Below, piece after piece: positions 23,674 to 33,371 of a stretch of 38,830 nucleotides of DNA. Made by a program: the position numbers and the translations under genes. The DNA is from an uncultured Lachnospiraceae bacterium. Its GTDB lineage: Bacteria > Bacillota > Clostridia > Lachnospirales > Lachnospiraceae. The stretch is taken from NCBI GenBank assembly GCA_947626965.1, contig CANQUH010000017.1, positions 1 through 38,830 of the forward strand, in the 5' to 3' direction. Numbering within the stretch: the first letter of the stretch is position 1; every line of letters begins with the position of its first letter. Below the pieces are notes generated by a model. It made no database searches and was not told the origin of the DNA. It saw only the letters and a program-made list of their open reading frames with translations.

Positions 23674-26600
23674 TTATTGCAGGTCAAACAGGGACAGCTG
23701 ATCGCTCTCCGGCAGTCCGTCCAGAATTTTAAGCTCCGTCATCAGATCCATGATCGTCTTGCTGACCTTCGTCCGGTTCCTGAAGTCATCCTTTGACAGA
23801 AACGGCCCGTCTTTTACCGCGTCAACAATCGCCACCGCCGCCTTGTCACCCAGACCGCCGATCGTGGAGAGAGCAGGAAGCAGTTTTCCGTCCACGATCT
23901 GGAATCTCGTCGCCTCCGATTTGTAGATATCGAGCGGCAGAAACTCAAATCCGCGCGCGTACATCTCCCGCACGACCTTCATGTCCTTGTATGTATCCTG
24001 CTCTTTCTTCGTAAGGGTATCCTGCCGTTTCTCGTAATCTGCCATATGGTACAGCAGTCTCTCGCGCCCCAGACACATCAGCTCATAGTCAAACGCCGAC
24101 GCGCGGATGCTGAAGTACGCCGCATAGTAAGCCAGCGGATAAAAAATCTTGCAGTAGGCGATCCGGTAAGCCATCATGACATAGGCTGCGGCATGAGCCT
24201 TGGGGAACATGTACTTGATCTTTTTGCAGGACCAGATGTACCAGTCCGGAACCCCGTGGTTCGTCATTTCCTCCTCCCACTCCGGCTTCAGCCCCTTGCC
24301 TTTTCGCACGCTCTCCATGATTGTAAAAGAAAGCTCGCTGTCCAGCCCTTTTCCGATCAGATAGATCATAATATCATCGCGCGTGCAGATCGCGGTCGAG
24401 ATCGTGGCCTTCCCTTCCTCGATCAGCGTCTGCGCGTTCCCCAGCCACACGTCCGTTCCGTGCGAAAGCCCGGCAATCCGGACCAGATCGGAAAAATATT
24501 TCGGCTTCGTATCGATCAGCATCTGAATCGCGAACTCTGTGCCAAACTCCGGAATACCAAGCGCTCCAAGCTTACAGCCGCCGATATCCTCCGGCGTGAT
24601 CCCGAGCGCTTCCGTACTTGCAAACAGCGACATGACCGACGGGTCATCGAGCGGAATTTTTCTCGCGTCGATCCCGGTCAGATCCTCCAGCATACGGATC
24701 ATCGTCGGATCATCATGTCCGAGAATATCGAGCTTCAGCAGGTTGTGATCAATCGAGTGATAATCAAAATGTGTCGTCACAATGTCGGTTTCCGTATCGT
24801 TTGCCGGATGCTGCACCGGGGTAAACGAATAAATCTCCTCCCCGATCGGCAGGACAATGATTCCTCCCGGATGCTGTCCGGTCGTCCGCCGCACGCCCAC
24901 GCAGCCCTGCACGATCCGGTTGATCTCGTTGTTTCTCTTATGAATGCCGTGCTCCTCAAAATACGTCCGCACATACCCGAACGCTGTCTTGTCGGCAAGC
25001 GTACCGATCGTTCCCGCGCGGAATGTCTGTCCCGCGCCGAAAATTACTTCCGTATATTTATGGGCCTTGCTCTGGTACTCGCCGGAAAAATTCAGGTCGA
25101 TATCCGGCTCTTTATTTCCCTTAAAGCCGAGGAATGTCTCAAACGGAATGTCAAACCCGTCCTTTTTCAGCTTCGCACCGCAGACCGGACAGTTTTTGTC
25201 CGGCATATCGCAACCGGCCATGCCGGAAAATTTTCTGACTTCTTCTGAATCAAAATCACTGTAGTGGCACTCACTGCAGTAATAATGCGGATGCAGGGGA
25301 TTCACCTCTGTGATTCCGGCCATCGTTGCGACGAGCGATGAGCCGACAGATCCCCTCGAGCCGACCAGATAGCCGTCCGCGTTTGACTTCCAGACCAGTT
25401 TCTGCGCGATGATGTACATCACGGCAAACCCATTCGAGATAATTGAGTGAAGCTCGCGCTCAAGCCGCTCTTCCACGACAGGCGGAAGCGGATCTCCGTA
25501 AATTTCATGCGCTTTGTCGTAGCACAGCGTCCGCAGCATCTGATCGGAATTCTCGATGACCGGCGGACACTTGTCCGGCCTCACCGGAGAGATGCGCTCG
25601 CACTCAGCCGCAATTTTCCTCGTGTTCGTCACGACGATCTCATACGCCTTCTCCTCGCCGAGGTATTCAAATTCCTTCAGCATCTCTTCCGTCGTCCGCA
25701 GATACAGCGGCGCCTGATCATCCGCGTCCTTGAATCCTTTGAATCCCATGATAACTCTGCGGTAGACTTCATCTTCCGGATTGAGAAAATGAACGTCGCA
25801 GGTCGCGACGACCGGCTTGCCAAACTGCTCGCCAAGCTTTACGATCCTGCGGTTCAGATTCCGCAGATCCTCCACCGTTTTGCGGTCCTCATAATCTTCT
25901 TTTGTCATGAACATATTGTTTCCGAGCGGCTGAATCTCCAGATAATCATAGAAATTAACAAGCCGTGCGATCTCCTGCTCCGGCGCGCCCCGAAGAAGCG
26001 CCCGGAAAAGCTCTCCCGCCTCGCAGGCTGACCCGAGGATCAGTCCTTCCCGGTATTTCTCAAGCAGACTCTTTGGAATGCGCGGGCGGCGGCTGTAATA
26101 ATCGAGATGCGACAGCGATACCAGACGGTACAGATTGATCCGCCCGATCTCATTTTTCGCGAGCAGAATCGCATGAAACGTCGGCAGCTTCTTAATCTGT
26201 TCTCTGGAAGATCTTCCAAGTTCATTCAGCCCTTCCAGCGTCGTGATTTCCCGGGCATGCAGCATGCTGACAAACCGCACAAAAATCTCTGCCGTGCAGG
26301 CCGCGTCGTCCACCGCCCTGTGATGGTGATCCAGAGAAATATTCAGCGCCTTCGCCACCGTATCCAGCTTATATTTGCTCAGCTGCGGCAGGAGCACACG
26401 GGCCATGGAGACCGTATCGACGACTGTCTTGTCGCAGGGAAGTCCCAGACGGCCGCAGTTTTCCGCGATAAAGCTCATGTCAAACGACGCGTTGTGCGCC
26501 ACCATCGAACATCCTTCGCAGAATTCCATAAACTGCGGAAGAATCTGCGCAATCTCCGGCGCGTCCATGACCATCTCGTCACTGATATGCGTCAGCTCTT

Positions 26601-28209
26601 CGATTCTGAACGGAATCGGTGTCTTCGGATTGACAAACGTGCTGAACCGTTCTGTGATCTGCCCCTTTTCAACTTTCACCGCTCCGATCTCGATGATCTG
26701 ATTTGCCGTGGGGGAAAATCCGGTCGTCTCAAGGTCAAACACGACGAATGAATCCGCAAGCGTCTGCCCTTTCGGATTGGAAACTATCTCCTTGAGATCG
26801 TCGACAAGATACGCTTCCATCCCGTAGATCACTTTGAAATCACTGCCTTTGGGCACCGCATGGTTCGCGTCCGGAAACGCCTGCACGGCGCCGTGATCCG
26901 TGATCGCGATCGCCTGATGTCCCCATTCCATGGCGCGGCCGATGATATCCTTCACATCGGTGACTCCGTCCATATCACTCATCTTTGTGTGACAGTGAAG
27001 CTCCACGCGCTTCTCCGGTGCGGTATCGATACGCTTCTCGCGGAAATCCGGTATTTTCTTTATTCCTGAAACGGATCCAATCATAAGCTGACTGTCAAAC
27101 CGGTCGATCGCGGTGACGCCGCGTACTCTGTAAAAGCCGCCCTGCTGCAGCGATTTCATCAATTCCCCCGCCTGCTCATTCGTCAAGAACATCTTGACCC
27201 CGATCGTGTCCGTAAAATCCGTAAGATCAAACAGCAGCATGATCTTTTCGTTCCGCAGCTCCCTGCTCTCAAGCGCGACAATCTGTCCGCGGATGATAAC
27301 CTCCCCGATTGGCCCGCTGATCTTTTCAATCTCCAGATTCTCGCCGTCAAAATCACGGCCGTAAATGACATCCGGATTGTTTGATCTGCGCAGCGGACGT
27401 TCTCCCGGCTGAAAACTGCCTTTTCTTCGTTCCCCCGGCACGTAGTCTTTTCTCTGCGCTCCGCCTTTTGGGACTCCCGCTTCCGCTTTTTTCCCTGCGC
27501 CGGCTTCGCTTTTTTTCTCCCCGGATTTTCCCTTCTGACCGTTTTTCGCTTCCGGGGCGCCATCCGTGCCATCCTGTGCGCCGATCCATTCTTCCCCGCT
27601 GTCTTCGGAATTCTCTTTCTTTTTCGCCAAAGCGTACCTCCGGCAGATTTCAGCGACTTCCTGCTCCTGTTCCTGTTCATGAAATTTTCGCGCACGGCTT
27701 TCATCCGCTTCCTCCCTGGAAGCGTAAACTTTCAGGGAAAGGCCGCACCGCTCGCAGAAAATCTTCTCCAGAATCTGAAGCAGTTCCTCCTCCTTCGCGC
27801 CAGAAAACACATCCTCCTTCAGAGTAAGCTTCAGCGTGTCGTCGTCCGTAAATTCCTTCTTCGCCCCGCGGAGCATGTTGTAAAGAAAGACATTATAATT
27901 GCGCAGCTCCGTCAGGATACTGTCCTCATAGACAGGAAGAAGATTCCGCGCCGTATACTGCCGCGACAGCAGAAACTTCTCAATAATCCTGACATCCACC
28001 GGAGCGTCAGAAAAAAGCTGATGTTTCACAGCCTGCTCCGTCTCGTAGATATATTTTTTCTGGATCAGCCTCTCGCTTTCCAGATAAATTTTCAGATGAT
28101 TTCTTCCGCGGTTCATCGTAATACGGTTAACGCTGGAGTGTTCCATCAGACTTTTTGTCTGACCGGACAGCTCCAGCGCAGGAAACACATCATAAAAAGG
28201 TTTTGTCAT
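23674..28209 (-). CDS. polC: DNA polymerase III alpha subunit, PolC type
   Basis: 1511 residues. The main replicative polymerase of low-GC Gram-positives. In order: an N-terminal domain, a Lys/Glu/Gly-rich linker around 190-290, an OB fold (GEVIIRGQIVALESRELR), a PHP domain around 403 (ELHCHTKMSDMDGV), the inserted 3'-5' exonuclease from about 485 (VFDLETTG, later HHHRAVDDA), a zinc-finger segment near 980-1006 (CSECHYSD, CPVCG), and the polymerase site near 1035 (PDIDLNFSGEYQ). The last residues, DQLSLFDLQ, are a beta-clamp binding motif. GAGAGGA precedes the ATG. Length is somewhat over the Bacillus protein because of the charged linker. Confidence 0.97.
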   Translation of the reverse strand: MTKPFYDVFPALELSGQTKSLMEHSSVNRITMNRGRNHLKIYLESERLIQKKYIYETEQAVKHQLFSDAPVDVRIIEKFLLSRQYTARNLLPVYEDSILTELRNYNVFLYNMLRGAKKEFTDDDTLKLTLKEDVFSGAKEEELLQILEKIFCERCGLSLKVYASREEADESRARKFHEQEQEQEVAEICRRYALAKKKENSEDSGEEWIGAQDGTDGAPEAKNGQKGKSGEKKSEAGAGKKAEAGVPKGGAQRKDYVPGERRKGSFQPGERPLRRSNNPDVIYGRDFDGENLEIEKISGPIGEVIIRGQIVALESRELRNEKIMLLFDLTDFTDTIGVKMFLTNEQAGELMKSLQQGGFYRVRGVTAIDRFDSQLMIGSVSGIKKIPDFREKRIDTAPEKRVELHCHTKMSDMDGVTDVKDIIGRAMEWGHQAIAITDHGAVQAFPDANHAVPKGSDFKVIYGMEAYLVDDLKEIVSNPKGQTLADSFVVFDLETTGFSPTANQIIEIGAVKVEKGQITERFSTFVNPKTPIPFRIEELTHISDEMVMDAPEIAQILPQFMEFCEGCSMVAHNASFDMSFIAENCGRLGLPCDKTVVDTVSMARVLLPQLSKYKLDTVAKALNISLDHHHRAVDDAACTAEIFVRFVSMLHAREITTLEGLNELGRSSREQIKKLPTFHAILLAKNEIGRINLYRLVSLSHLDYYSRRPRIPKSLLEKYREGLILGSACEAGELFRALLRGAPEQEIARLVNFYDYLEIQPLGNNMFMTKEDYEDRKTVEDLRNLNRRIVKLGEQFGKPVVATCDVHFLNPEDEVYRRVIMGFKGFKDADDQAPLYLRTTEEMLKEFEYLGEEKAYEIVVTNTRKIAAECERISPVRPDKCPPVIENSDQMLRTLCYDKAHEIYGDPLPPVVEERLERELHSIISNGFAVMYIIAQKLVWKSNADGYLVGSRGSVGSSLVATMAGITEVNPLHPHYYCSECHYSDFDSEEVRKFSGMAGCDMPDKNCPVCGAKLKKDGFDIPFETFLGFKGNKEPDIDLNFSGEYQSKAHKYTEVIFGAGQTFRAGTIGTLADKTAFGYVRTYFEEHGIHKRNNEINRIVQGCVGVRRTTGQHPGGIIVLPIGEEIYSFTPVQHPANDTETDIVTTHFDYHSIDHNLLKLDILGHDDPTMIRMLEDLTGIDARKIPLDDPSVMSLFASTEALGITPEDIGGCKLGALGIPEFGTEFAIQMLIDTKPKYFSDLVRIAGLSHGTDVWLGNAQTLIEEGKATISTAICTRDDIMIYLIGKGLDSELSFTIMESVRKGKGLKPEWEEEMTNHGVPDWYIWSCKKIKYMFPKAHAAAYVMMAYRIAYCKIFYPLAYYAAYFSIRASAFDYELMCLGRERLLYHMADYEKRQDTLTKKEQDTYKDMKVVREMYARGFEFLPLDIYKSEATRFQIVDGKLLPALSTIGGLGDKAAVAIVDAVKDGPFLSKDDFRNRTKVSKTIMDLMTELKILDGLPESDQLSLFDLQ

Positions 28210-28230
28210 CTTATTTCCTCTCCCGGCGAA

Positions 28231-28362
28231 TCAAAACCCGGCGCACGGGTCTTTCTGTCATCGCGGCATCCGCTGGCCATTGCCCGCTCACTGTCCGCAG
28301 TTGAAACCCGGCACACAGGTCATCGCGGCGTTCTACGGCCATATGCCCGTTCACTGTCTGCA
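28231..28362. repeat. Degenerate tandem duplication covering the ispG 3' end
   Basis: Two units of about 60-70 bases, at roughly 28231-28300 and 28301-28362, share AAACCCGGC, ATCGCGGC, GGCCAT, TGCCCG and TCACTGT in order. The second unit includes the last codons of ispG. It fills the 141-base gap before polC. Confidence 0.7.
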
Positions 28363-29409
28363 CAAGCTGAGAATCTCTTCCCGGAGAGCGGACAGCAGCT
28401 CCGCCTCCGGCACCTTGCGCACTGCCACGCCTTTCTTGAACAGGAGACCCTCGCCTTTTCCTCCGGCGATCCCGATATCTGCTTCCTTTGCCTCTCCTGG
28501 ACCATTCACAATGCATCCCATGACCGCCACCTTGATATCAAGCGGAATATCTTCCACCATCGTCTCCACCTGATTAGCAAGACCGATCAGATCAATCTTC
28601 GTGCGTCCGCAGGTCGGGCAGGAGACAACCTCAATCCCGCCTTTGCGCAGCCCGAGCGTGCGCAGGATCAGCTTTGCCGACTTGATCTCCTCAAGCGGAT
28701 CCCCGGTCAGGGAAACGCGGATCGTGTCGCCGATCCCCTGGGAAAGGATGATCCCCAGTCCGATGGCTGATTTAATATTTCCGGAGAGCAGCGTGCCTGC
28801 TTCCGTGATCCCGACATGCAGCGGATACCGTGTCTTTTTTGCGAGCAGCTCATGTGCGCGCGCGCAGAGCATGACATCCGAGGACTTGATGCTGATCACA
28901 AGATTGTCATAACCCATATCCTCGATCACCGCGGTCTGCCGGAGCGCGCTCTCCACAAGCCCTTCGGCCGTCACGCCGTGATCCCGCTCAAGGATTTCCT
29001 TCTCAAGGGAACCGCTGTTTACGCCGACACGGATCGGAATCTGCCTCTCTTTCGCCGCGTCAACGACCGCGCGCACACGGTCGCTGCTTCCGATATTCCC
29101 CGGGTTGATCCGGATCTTGTCCGCCCCTGCCTCAATCGCGGCAATCGCAAGCTTATAGTCAAAATGGATATCCGCAACCAGCGGAATTTTTATCTGCTGT
29201 TTGATCGATGTCAGAGCCTGCGCGGCCTCCCTGGTGGGAACCGCGCAGCGGATGATGTCGCAGCCTGCCGCTTCCAGTTTTTTGATCTGGGCGACCGTCG
29301 CCTCAACATCCTCCGTCTTCGTGTTCGTCATCGACTGGATCAGGATTGGAGATCCTCCTCCAATAATCCTGTCTCCGATTCGGATTTTTTTTGTATGATC
29401 TCTGTCCAT
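28351..29409 (-). CDS. ispG: 4-hydroxy-3-methylbut-2-enyl diphosphate synthase
   Basis: 352 residues. Iron-sulfur enzyme of the MEP isoprenoid pathway that reduces the cyclic diphosphate MEcPP to HMBPP. TIM-barrel part: IGGGSPILIQSMTNT, PLVADIHFDYKLA, DKIRINPGNIG. Cluster cysteines: VSCPTCGRTK and GCIVNGPGEAKEADIGI. The start has GAGGCGG at good spacing. In many Clostridia ispG follows dxr and rseP; here these are absent and ppk lies 20 bases upstream instead, while polC still follows. Confidence 0.96.
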   Translation of the reverse strand: MDRDHTKKIRIGDRIIGGGSPILIQSMTNTKTEDVEATVAQIKKLEAAGCDIIRCAVPTREAAQALTSIKQQIKIPLVADIHFDYKLAIAAIEAGADKIRINPGNIGSSDRVRAVVDAAKERQIPIRVGVNSGSLEKEILERDHGVTAEGLVESALRQTAVIEDMGYDNLVISIKSSDVMLCARAHELLAKKTRYPLHVGITEAGTLLSGNIKSAIGLGIILSQGIGDTIRVSLTGDPLEEIKSAKLILRTLGLRKGGIEVVSCPTCGRTKIDLIGLANQVETMVEDIPLDIKVAVMGCIVNGPGEAKEADIGIAGGKGEGLLFKKGVAVRKVPEAELLSALREEILSLCRQ

Positions 29410-29429
29410 GCGTCCGCCTCACTTTTTCT

Positions 29430-31553
29430 CTAGTCTTCCGCCTCCATTGGGATGAAGACTCTTGTCTGTACGGGGTCTGGGCTGCGCCAGGCCCGCCTCC
29501 TTGCTTCTTCGCAGAAATAATCATGGCAGTTCAGAAGCGTTTTGCCGCGCTTGTCAATCTTCTCATAGCTGCCGTCCGGCTGCATGACGTGGGCTTTTAC
29601 GTTATCCTCAAGCTGAATATCGAGGATATGGCGCACCTCTTCGCGAATCTTGTCATCCTCGACCGGGAAGAGAATCTCCACACGCTTGTCCAGATTTCTC
29701 GGCATCCAGTCCGCGCTCGCCATGTAGAATTCCTCGTCGCCGCCGTTCATAAAGTAGAAGATTCTCGCGTGTTCCAGGAAATTTCCGACGATGGAGCGCA
29801 CCGTGATATTCTCGCTCACTCCCGGAATTCCGACCTTCAGACAGCAGATACCGCGCACGATCAGATCAATCTTCACGCCCGCCGCGGATGCCTGGTACAG
29901 CGCGTCGATGATCTCCTTGTCGCACAGGGAATTCATCTTCGCGATGATGCGCGCCGGCTTTCCGTCGCGCGCGTGCTGCGTTTCCCGCTCGATCAGACGC
30001 ATGAAGCGGCCGCGCAGCCAGATCGGAGCCAGTGCAAGCCTGTTCCAGCTCTTCGGCTCTGAATAGCCGGACAGCATATTAAAGACGGCGGTCGCGTCCT
30101 CGCCGATCGGCTCCGAACACGTCAGAATTCCGCAGTCCGTGTAAAGCTTCGCCGTGGAATCGTTATAGTTTCCTGTTCCAAGATGGACATAGCGGCGGAT
30201 TCCGTCCTCCTCGCTGCGAACCACGAGCGTGATCTTGCTGTGCGTCTTCAGTCCGTGAAGACCATAGATCACGTGACAGCCTGCTTTCTCAAGCATCTTT
30301 GCCCAGATAATATTGTGTTCCTCGTCAAAACGCGCCTTCAGCTCGACAAGCACGGAAACCTGCTTTCCATTTTCCGCAGCCTGCGCAAGCGCCGCCACGA
30401 TCGGAGAATTGCCGCTGACACGGTACAGCGTCTGTTTGATTGCGAGCACATCCGGATCAACGGCAGCCTGTTTCACAAACTGGACAACCGGATCAAACGT
30501 CATATACGGATGGTGCAGCAGGATATCCCCTTTTCGGATCTGCGTGAAGATATCTTCCTCGTCGTTCATTCCCGGCACCGGCTGCGGCTTGTACGGAGCA
30601 TAGCGGTATTTGTCCATGCCCTCGATCCCGTACAGTTTCATCAGGAATGTCAGATCCAGCGGTCCGTTGATCTGATAAAGATCTTCTTCTTTTACATTCA
30701 GTTCCTTTTTCAGGATCTTCAGAAGCTTCGGCTCCATCCCTTCCTCAATCTCCAGACGGATAACCTCGCCCCACTGACGCTTCTTGAGCTGTTTCTGGAT
30801 CTCCTTGAGCAGATCCGCCGCCTCGTCCTCGTCGATCGTCAGGTCGGCGTTTCTCATGATCCGGTACGGATGCGCACAGACCACATCGTAATTCAGGAAC
30901 AGCTTGGATATATTCCGCTCAATGACCTCCTCCAGCAGAATCCCGCATTTCTGCCCTTCTTTTCCGTCCGGCAGACGGATGATGCGCGGGAGCACGGACG
31001 GCACCTGCACCGTCGCAAACTCTGTTTTCTTCTTCTCGTCTTTTTTGGAGATCAGCGCGCCAATATTCAGTGTCTTGTTGCGGATCAGCGGGAACGGCCG
31101 CGAAGAGTCGAGCGCCATCGGCGTCAGCACCGGATAGATATTTTCCTCAAAATACTGATCCGCAAATTCTCTCTGTTTGTCTGTGAGCGCCTCATGCTCC
31201 GTCACAAGCTCGAAACCATCCTGGCGCAGCGCCGGAAGCAGGGACCGGTTATAAGTCGTGTACTGCTGGTTTACCAGCTCATGCGCCTTCTCTCCGATCA
31301 CCTTCAGCTGCTCCTGGGCCGTCATGCCCGCGATATCTCTCCCCGTATACTTTGCATTCACCATATCCTTCAGCGAAGCAACGCGGATCATGAAAAACTC
31401 ATCAAGATTCGAAGCTGTAATACTCAGAAACTTCAGACGTTCAAGAAGAGGCAGGCTCTTATCCCTCGCCTCGCTTAAAACTCTCCTGTTAAACTCAATC
31501 CAGCTGCACTCCCGGTTTACAAAATATTCTGGTTTATCAAACATAACTGCCAT
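29430..31553 (-). CDS. ppk: Polyphosphate kinase 1
   Basis: 707 residues. Reversibly moves the gamma phosphate of ATP onto polyphosphate. N-terminal helical domain (CSWIEFNRRVLSEA, ITASNLDEFFMIR), then the two phospholipase-D-like catalytic domains with the autophosphorylated His in HLGTGNYNDSTAK near residue 457 and the second His/Arg region ending in ASADWMPRNLDKRVE. ATG at 31553 is preferred, 9 bases from AAAGGA; the ATG three codons earlier touches that site. It directly follows ppx with a 15-base gap, so synthesis and breakdown of polyphosphate share a transcript. Confidence 0.96.
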   Translation of the reverse strand: MAVMFDKPEYFVNRECSWIEFNRRVLSEARDKSLPLLERLKFLSITASNLDEFFMIRVASLKDMVNAKYTGRDIAGMTAQEQLKVIGEKAHELVNQQYTTYNRSLLPALRQDGFELVTEHEALTDKQREFADQYFEENIYPVLTPMALDSSRPFPLIRNKTLNIGALISKKDEKKKTEFATVQVPSVLPRIIRLPDGKEGQKCGILLEEVIERNISKLFLNYDVVCAHPYRIMRNADLTIDEDEAADLLKEIQKQLKKRQWGEVIRLEIEEGMEPKLLKILKKELNVKEEDLYQINGPLDLTFLMKLYGIEGMDKYRYAPYKPQPVPGMNDEEDIFTQIRKGDILLHHPYMTFDPVVQFVKQAAVDPDVLAIKQTLYRVSGNSPIVAALAQAAENGKQVSVLVELKARFDEEHNIIWAKMLEKAGCHVIYGLHGLKTHSKITLVVRSEEDGIRRYVHLGTGNYNDSTAKLYTDCGILTCSEPIGEDATAVFNMLSGYSEPKSWNRLALAPIWLRGRFMRLIERETQHARDGKPARIIAKMNSLCDKEIIDALYQASAAGVKIDLIVRGICCLKVGIPGVSENITVRSIVGNFLEHARIFYFMNGGDEEFYMASADWMPRNLDKRVEILFPVEDDKIREEVRHILDIQLEDNVKAHVMQPDGSYEKIDKRGKTLLNCHDYFCEEARRRAWRSPDPVQTRVFIPMEAED

Positions 31554-31568
31554 CTTGCCCATTCCTTT

Positions 31569-33113
31569 CTATAACTGCTTTTTCTGCTTAAATACCGGGT
31601 GTACATGGAACACGCCCTCAAAGAATTTTCCTTTTTCCTCAAACGTCCTGGCCTCCAGTGTCAGGTCCTCGCGCGTCGCCGCCACAACCTTCAGCACATT
31701 GTCTTTGAACGTTACAACCGCTTCCGCGCATTTCTGCTGATGCGTCCGGTCAAGCGAATTGACCAGTCTCAAAATGGCCGTCAGTTTCGCGATGCGCAGA
31801 TAATCGTCGATATTGATCTCCGCAGCCGTGTCAAAATCTTCATAATCCGGAAACGGCATCGTGTTGTATTTGACGATGTAGGCGATCATATTCTGCTCCG
31901 TCTGGGACAGACCGATGATCTCCGTCGCCATGATGATATTGTAGGCGCAATCCGCCACATTCTCAAGGCTGATAAATTTTCCGCAGTTGTGCAGGATAAC
32001 CGAGATCTGCAGAAGCAGACGGTCGCGCTGCGTCATCCCGTGCACCTTCTTCATGCGGTCAAACACCTGCAGCGCAAGGTTCTCAAGAACACGGATGTGC
32101 GGCTGGCTGCATTTATAGCGCTTGGAAATACTCCGGGCGGACGCGATCATATCCTCCTCAAAGCTGTGATTACACTGGATATACTGATTCTTCTCCGCAT
32201 AATCATAGGCGGCACCCTCGCTTAAGCTGTAATCCGGCAGCCAGACTGTCTCCACACCAAAGCTGTCGATCATGCAGCGGCAGTAGATCGCGGAAGGCAC
32301 GATCACCGGGGTCATCTCCAGAGAAATGTCAAAATCCGCCGCAATCTGATCCGGGTCAAGATCTACAATCTTCTGATAGATTCCCATGAACTGTTCCTTC
32401 GACACGGAAGTGATCTTGTGATCCGTCGTCTCATACCGTTTCATCAGTTCACGCAGATTGCCGCCGATGATGATCAGATTCTTGATCTTGCGGTCTTTCT
32501 GGTAGAGTTTGTTGAATCCCGCAAACTCATGATTCAGAATCTCCGTCACCATCTTCTCGAAATGGCTTCTGTTTTTCTCATAGGGGGCAAGCTCCTCTTT
32601 TGTGCTGACGTTGCCGACCCGGATGTTCTGCGTCGTGATCAGCTTATCCTTGTCAAACAGGGAAATCTGCATGCTGGTGCCGCCAATGTCAACAATCGCG
32701 GTCGCGTTCTGAATGATCGTCTCAAATTCCGCCGTAACCGACGCGATGGATTTGTAATCGATAAACCGCTGCTCCGCGTTGCTCAAAACCTCAATCTCCA
32801 GTCCGGTCTGTTTCTCAATATAATCCACCAGCACCACGGCGTTCTTTGTCTCGCGGAACGCGCTCGTGGCACAGACCCGGTAGGATTCCACACGGTAGCC
32901 TGCCATGATCCGTTTAAATTCCTTGAGCACCTGGCACAGCTCCTCAATATTCCGGTTCCCGATCCTGCCCATCTTGTAGACGTCGACGCCGAGATTCAGC
33001 CGCGTGTTGATCCAGTCAATTTCCTTCATTCCCTTTCTCGGGGACAGCTCAAATACTTTCATCTCCGTCTCCGACGAGCCAATCGTGATGGACGCAAACA
33101 TCTTTACTGCCAT
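31569..33113 (-). CDS. ppx: Exopolyphosphatase, Ppx/GppA family
   Basis: 514 residues. Ribonuclease-H-like phosphatase lobes at the N-terminus (FASITIGSSETEMKVFELS, VCATSAFRETKNAVVL, AIVDIGGTSMQISLF with the glycine-rich phosphate loop) followed from about 325 by an HD-type helical domain (RDRLLLQISVILHNCGKF). Removes terminal phosphate from polyphosphate; activity on pppGpp is possible in the family. AGGAG lies before the ATG. The N-terminal loop reads IGSSE where many relatives have IGSNS, a small deviation. Confidence 0.9.
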   Translation of the reverse strand: MAVKMFASITIGSSETEMKVFELSPRKGMKEIDWINTRLNLGVDVYKMGRIGNRNIEELCQVLKEFKRIMAGYRVESYRVCATSAFRETKNAVVLVDYIEKQTGLEIEVLSNAEQRFIDYKSIASVTAEFETIIQNATAIVDIGGTSMQISLFDKDKLITTQNIRVGNVSTKEELAPYEKNRSHFEKMVTEILNHEFAGFNKLYQKDRKIKNLIIIGGNLRELMKRYETTDHKITSVSKEQFMGIYQKIVDLDPDQIAADFDISLEMTPVIVPSAIYCRCMIDSFGVETVWLPDYSLSEGAAYDYAEKNQYIQCNHSFEEDMIASARSISKRYKCSQPHIRVLENLALQVFDRMKKVHGMTQRDRLLLQISVILHNCGKFISLENVADCAYNIIMATEIIGLSQTEQNMIAYIVKYNTMPFPDYEDFDTAAEINIDDYLRIAKLTAILRLVNSLDRTHQQKCAEAVVTFKDNVLKVVAATREDLTLEARTFEEKGKFFEGVFHVHPVFKQKKQL

Positions 33114-33371
33114 TTTCTTCTCCTGTTCTCATTGCTGTAAAAACTTATCGCTCATGCGCACAGACGCCCCTGGGGGCACTCCAAACACCTCTCCCGCAAA
33201 GAACACGGCAGAGCGTTCAGAAAACATCCAGTCGGATACAGGCATCTCCGCATGGCTTTCTCATCTGGTACTTCTTTTTTGCCGGGAACATTGTCACTGT
33301 TCACTCTGCAGCCGGCTGCGGCGTTCCGCGATGCGGGAAGCTTCCGCCGGAAGCATTTCTGTATGCTCAGT
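33114..33371. other. Gap between DUF815 ATPase gene and ppx
   Basis: 258 bases. The reverse strand contains a possible 33-codon Cys-rich frame (33152-33253, MRRCLYPTGCFLNALPC and so on) without a convincing ribosome site. I see no terminator or promoter I would defend. Confidence 0.4.

Noticed and set aside
33152-33253. Cys-rich 33-codon reverse-strand frame in the ppx-DUF815 gap
   Set aside because: No good ribosome site, and it can be read as an out-of-frame continuation behind the ATPase gene. Kept only as a note.
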